Of a stretch of 6,682 nucleotides of DNA, positions 5,572-6,682 are shown piece by piece. A program made the translations under genes and the position numbers. Positions within the stretch are counted from its first letter, which is position 1; every line of letters starts with the position of its first letter. The stretch is from NCBI GenBank assembly GCA_003487005.1, contig DNFG01000022.1, forward strand, positions 1 through 6,682. Reading direction: 5' to 3'. The notes beneath the pieces are model-generated. The model saw nothing but the letters and a program-made list of their open reading frames with translations. It was not told the origin of the DNA and did no database searches. The stretch is from Bryobacterales bacterium (lineage in GTDB: Bacteria; Acidobacteriota; Terriglobia; Bryobacterales; Bryobacteraceae).

Positions 5572-6424
5572 TATTCCTTGTTACCATTCGGCCGCGACGC
5601 TGGAAGCGTGCCTGCATTCCCTGGATGGGCAGACTTTTCGGGACTTCGAGGTGATCCTGGTGGACAGCACCCCGACGGGCCCGGCCGGGGAAGACGTGGC
5701 GAAGCGTCATGACCGGACACGATGGTACCACCATCCCGAGCGGCTGGGCGCGCACGCGGCGCGGAATCTGGCGGCGGGGATGGCGGAGGGGCGGTATCTG
5801 GCGTTCATGGATCCGGACATGACAGCGGAGCCGGACTGGCTGGAGCGGTTCAGGCGGGCAATGGAGCAGGAGGGGCGGGTGGTGGTGGGCGGCGGGGTGG
5901 ATTCGCCGCCGGGGTATTGGGCGCGAGCGGTGCATTTGACGAAGTACGGGTGGTGGTTGAGCGGAGGGCGGGCGAAGGTCCATTCGCAATTGCCGTCGGG
6001 GAATTTCTGTCTGCCGAGGGCGCTTTTTCTGGAAATGGGCGGGTTTCCCGACCGCTATTGGGAAGGGGACACGGAATTGAGCTACCGGTTGCGGGGGCGC
6101 GGGCTGGAATTGTGGCATTTGCCGGAGGCGCGGACGACGCATTACGACGCGCCGCCGTTGAGGGGTTTTTTGAGGGAGCGATGGCAGCGTGGGGTGGATA
6201 CCGCGCAGGCACGGATGACGCGATCGGGCTGGAGCGGGGTGCACCGGGCGCTGCGGGTGGGCGCGTCGCCGGTGACTTGGGGCCTGATGATGGCGCGGAG
6301 CGCGCGGCTGGCGATCGAGGCGGGCTGGGGAGGGCGGTGGTTGGGGGCGGCTCCGGTGATTGGAGTGGGATTGGCGGCCTGGGTGGCGGGAGAAGCACGG
6401 GCGCTGGCGGCGGGGCGGCGATGA
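5552..6424 (+). CDS. GT2-family glycosyltransferase, membrane-associated
   Basis: The 290-residue protein opens directly into a canonical GT2 core: VISVIIPCYHSAATLEACLHSL (3-24), FEVILVDST (32-40), GAHAARNLAAGMAEGRYLAFMDPDM (66-90) with the DPD metal-binding motif (87-89), and PSGNFCLPRALFLEMGGFP (148-166). EGDTELSYRLRGRG (171-184) corresponds to the ED-xxL-xxR acceptor-site region. The C-terminal third (232-285) has two hydrophobic helices, suggesting inner-membrane attachment. Likely role: addition of one sugar in surface polysaccharide or glycolipid synthesis; substrates unknown. The GTG start at 5552 fits the family N-terminus exactly and is preceded by GGAGA eight bases upstream. Its 5' end overlaps the divergent glycosyltransferase by 20 bases, and its stop overlaps the next start (ATGA), implying translational coupling with the downstream gene. 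Synonymous codons end mostly in G. Confidence 0.93.
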   Translation: MPVISVIIPCYHSAATLEACLHSLDGQTFRDFEVILVDSTPTGPAGEDVAKRHDRTRWYHHPERLGAHAARNLAAGMAEGRYLAFMDPDMTAEPDWLERFRRAMEQEGRVVVGGGVDSPPGYWARAVHLTKYGWWLSGGRAKVHSQLPSGNFCLPRALFLEMGGFPDRYWEGDTELSYRLRGRGLELWHLPEARTTHYDAPPLRGFLRERWQRGVDTAQARMTRSGWSGVHRALRVGASPVTWGLMMARSARLAIEAGWGGRWLGAAPVIGVGLAAWVAGEARALAAGRR

Positions 6425-6682
6425 GCATGGTGGTGTTGGCGTGGTTGACGATGGCGGCGTTGGGGGTGTTCGCGGCGCGGCGGGTGGTGGCGTTGATGAG
6501 CGCGTTCGGACGGATTCCGGAGCGGGCGGGGGCGGCGGAGGTTCCGGCGGTGGTGGTGCTGGCGCCGATGCGGAACGAGGAGGAGCGGGGTGGAGCGCTG
6601 CTGGAGGCGTTGTCGCGGCTCGAGTATCCGGCGGAGCGGCTGGAGGTGGTGTTGGGGGATGATGCGTCGGCCGACGCATCAT
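6421..6682 (+). CDS. GT2-type glycosyltransferase, N-terminal part (runs off the window)
   Basis: The frame stays open from ATG 6421 to the window end, 87 complete codons. It starts with a hydrophobic helix (MVVLAWLTMAALGVFAARRV, residues 3-22), then after a short linker VPAVVVLAPMRNEEE (42-56), ALLEALSRLEYPAERLEVVL (60-79) and GDDASAD (80-86). The last pieces match the start of a GT2 nucleotide-sugar-binding domain: a hydrophobic strand, an N-E-E helix start, S-L-x-Y-P, and a D-D-x-S-x-D nucleotide-binding motif. The N-terminal anchor suggests a membrane glycosyltransferase with its catalytic domain facing the cytoplasm. It overlaps the upstream gene by four bases, so both are probably translated together. 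The final codons fall inside a perfect palindrome, so the last few residues should be treated with caution. Confidence 0.85.
   Translation, partial: MSMVVLAWLTMAALGVFAARRVVALMSAFGRIPERAGAAEVPAVVVLAPMRNEEERGGALLEALSRLEYPAERLEVVLGDDASADAS
6659..6682. repeat. Perfect 24-bp palindrome at the window end
   Basis: ATGATGCGTCGG (6659-6670) is followed with no spacer by its exact reverse complement CCGACGCATCAT (6671-6682), which is the last base given. It lies inside the third glycosyltransferase reading frame at the D-D-x-S-x-D motif. A palindrome ending exactly at a contig edge is a common assembly-break signature, although the sequence also translates plausibly. Confidence 0.9.

Noticed and set aside
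5564..6682. 372-codon minus-strand open frame opposite the plus-strand glycosyltransferases
   Set aside because: Composed of proline/arginine/alanine-rich low-complexity translation with no domain; it is an antisense shadow produced by the extreme G bias of the plus strand. The two plus-strand frames match GT2 well.
1..6682. CRISPR array, tRNA, rRNA, insertion sequence ends or integrase
   Set aside because: Read for direct repeat-spacer patterns, tRNA-like arms and transposase motifs on both strands; none seen.

Overview
The window looks like bacterial chromosomal DNA of high G+C content (33/60 to 45/60 in the blocks I counted by hand). Gene density is high, and the genes suggest a soil-type Gram-negative: secreted WG-repeat protein, small outer-membrane-like barrel, DUF2442, HEPN, a winged-helix methyltransferase and several GT2 glycosyltransferases. 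An acidobacterium of the Solibacter/Bryobacter kind would fit, but this is an impression from gene content and composition, not an assignment.

Layout from left to right. A DUF2442 gene (+, 33-287) of the kind often paired with DUF4160 comes first, possibly preceded by the last codons of another gene. Facing it is a solitary HEPN-domain gene (-, 398-1351). Next, all on the minus strand, are a small signal-peptide-bearing beta-barrel-like protein (1537-2079), a secreted WG-repeat protein (2117-3274), an Rv2258c-type SAM methyltransferase (3400-4455) and a GT2 glycosyltransferase (4594-5571). A second GT2 gene (+, 5552-6424) starts head-to-head with the last one, and their coding regions overlap by 20 bp. 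It is followed, with an ATGA stop/start overlap, by a third glycosyltransferase (+, 6421-6682) that runs off the end of the window.

The DNA is a compositional mosaic. The barrel gene and the glycosyltransferase genes are very G+C rich with far more G than C on the plus strand, whichever strand is coding. The HEPN and WG-repeat genes have lower G+C and lack or reverse this skew. They therefore look like later arrivals, and each carries a similar TGTGATAA-type putative promoter block upstream.

Functionally, the right third is a cell-surface or polysaccharide glycosylation cluster. The left half is accessory: toxin/antitoxin-like families plus envelope proteins. I do not see a clearly new multi-gene system. 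The most useful leads are the overlapping divergent glycosyltransferase starts, the partnerless HEPN protein with unassigned flanking regions, the probable frameshift in the DUF2442 gene and a perfect palindrome exactly at the window end.
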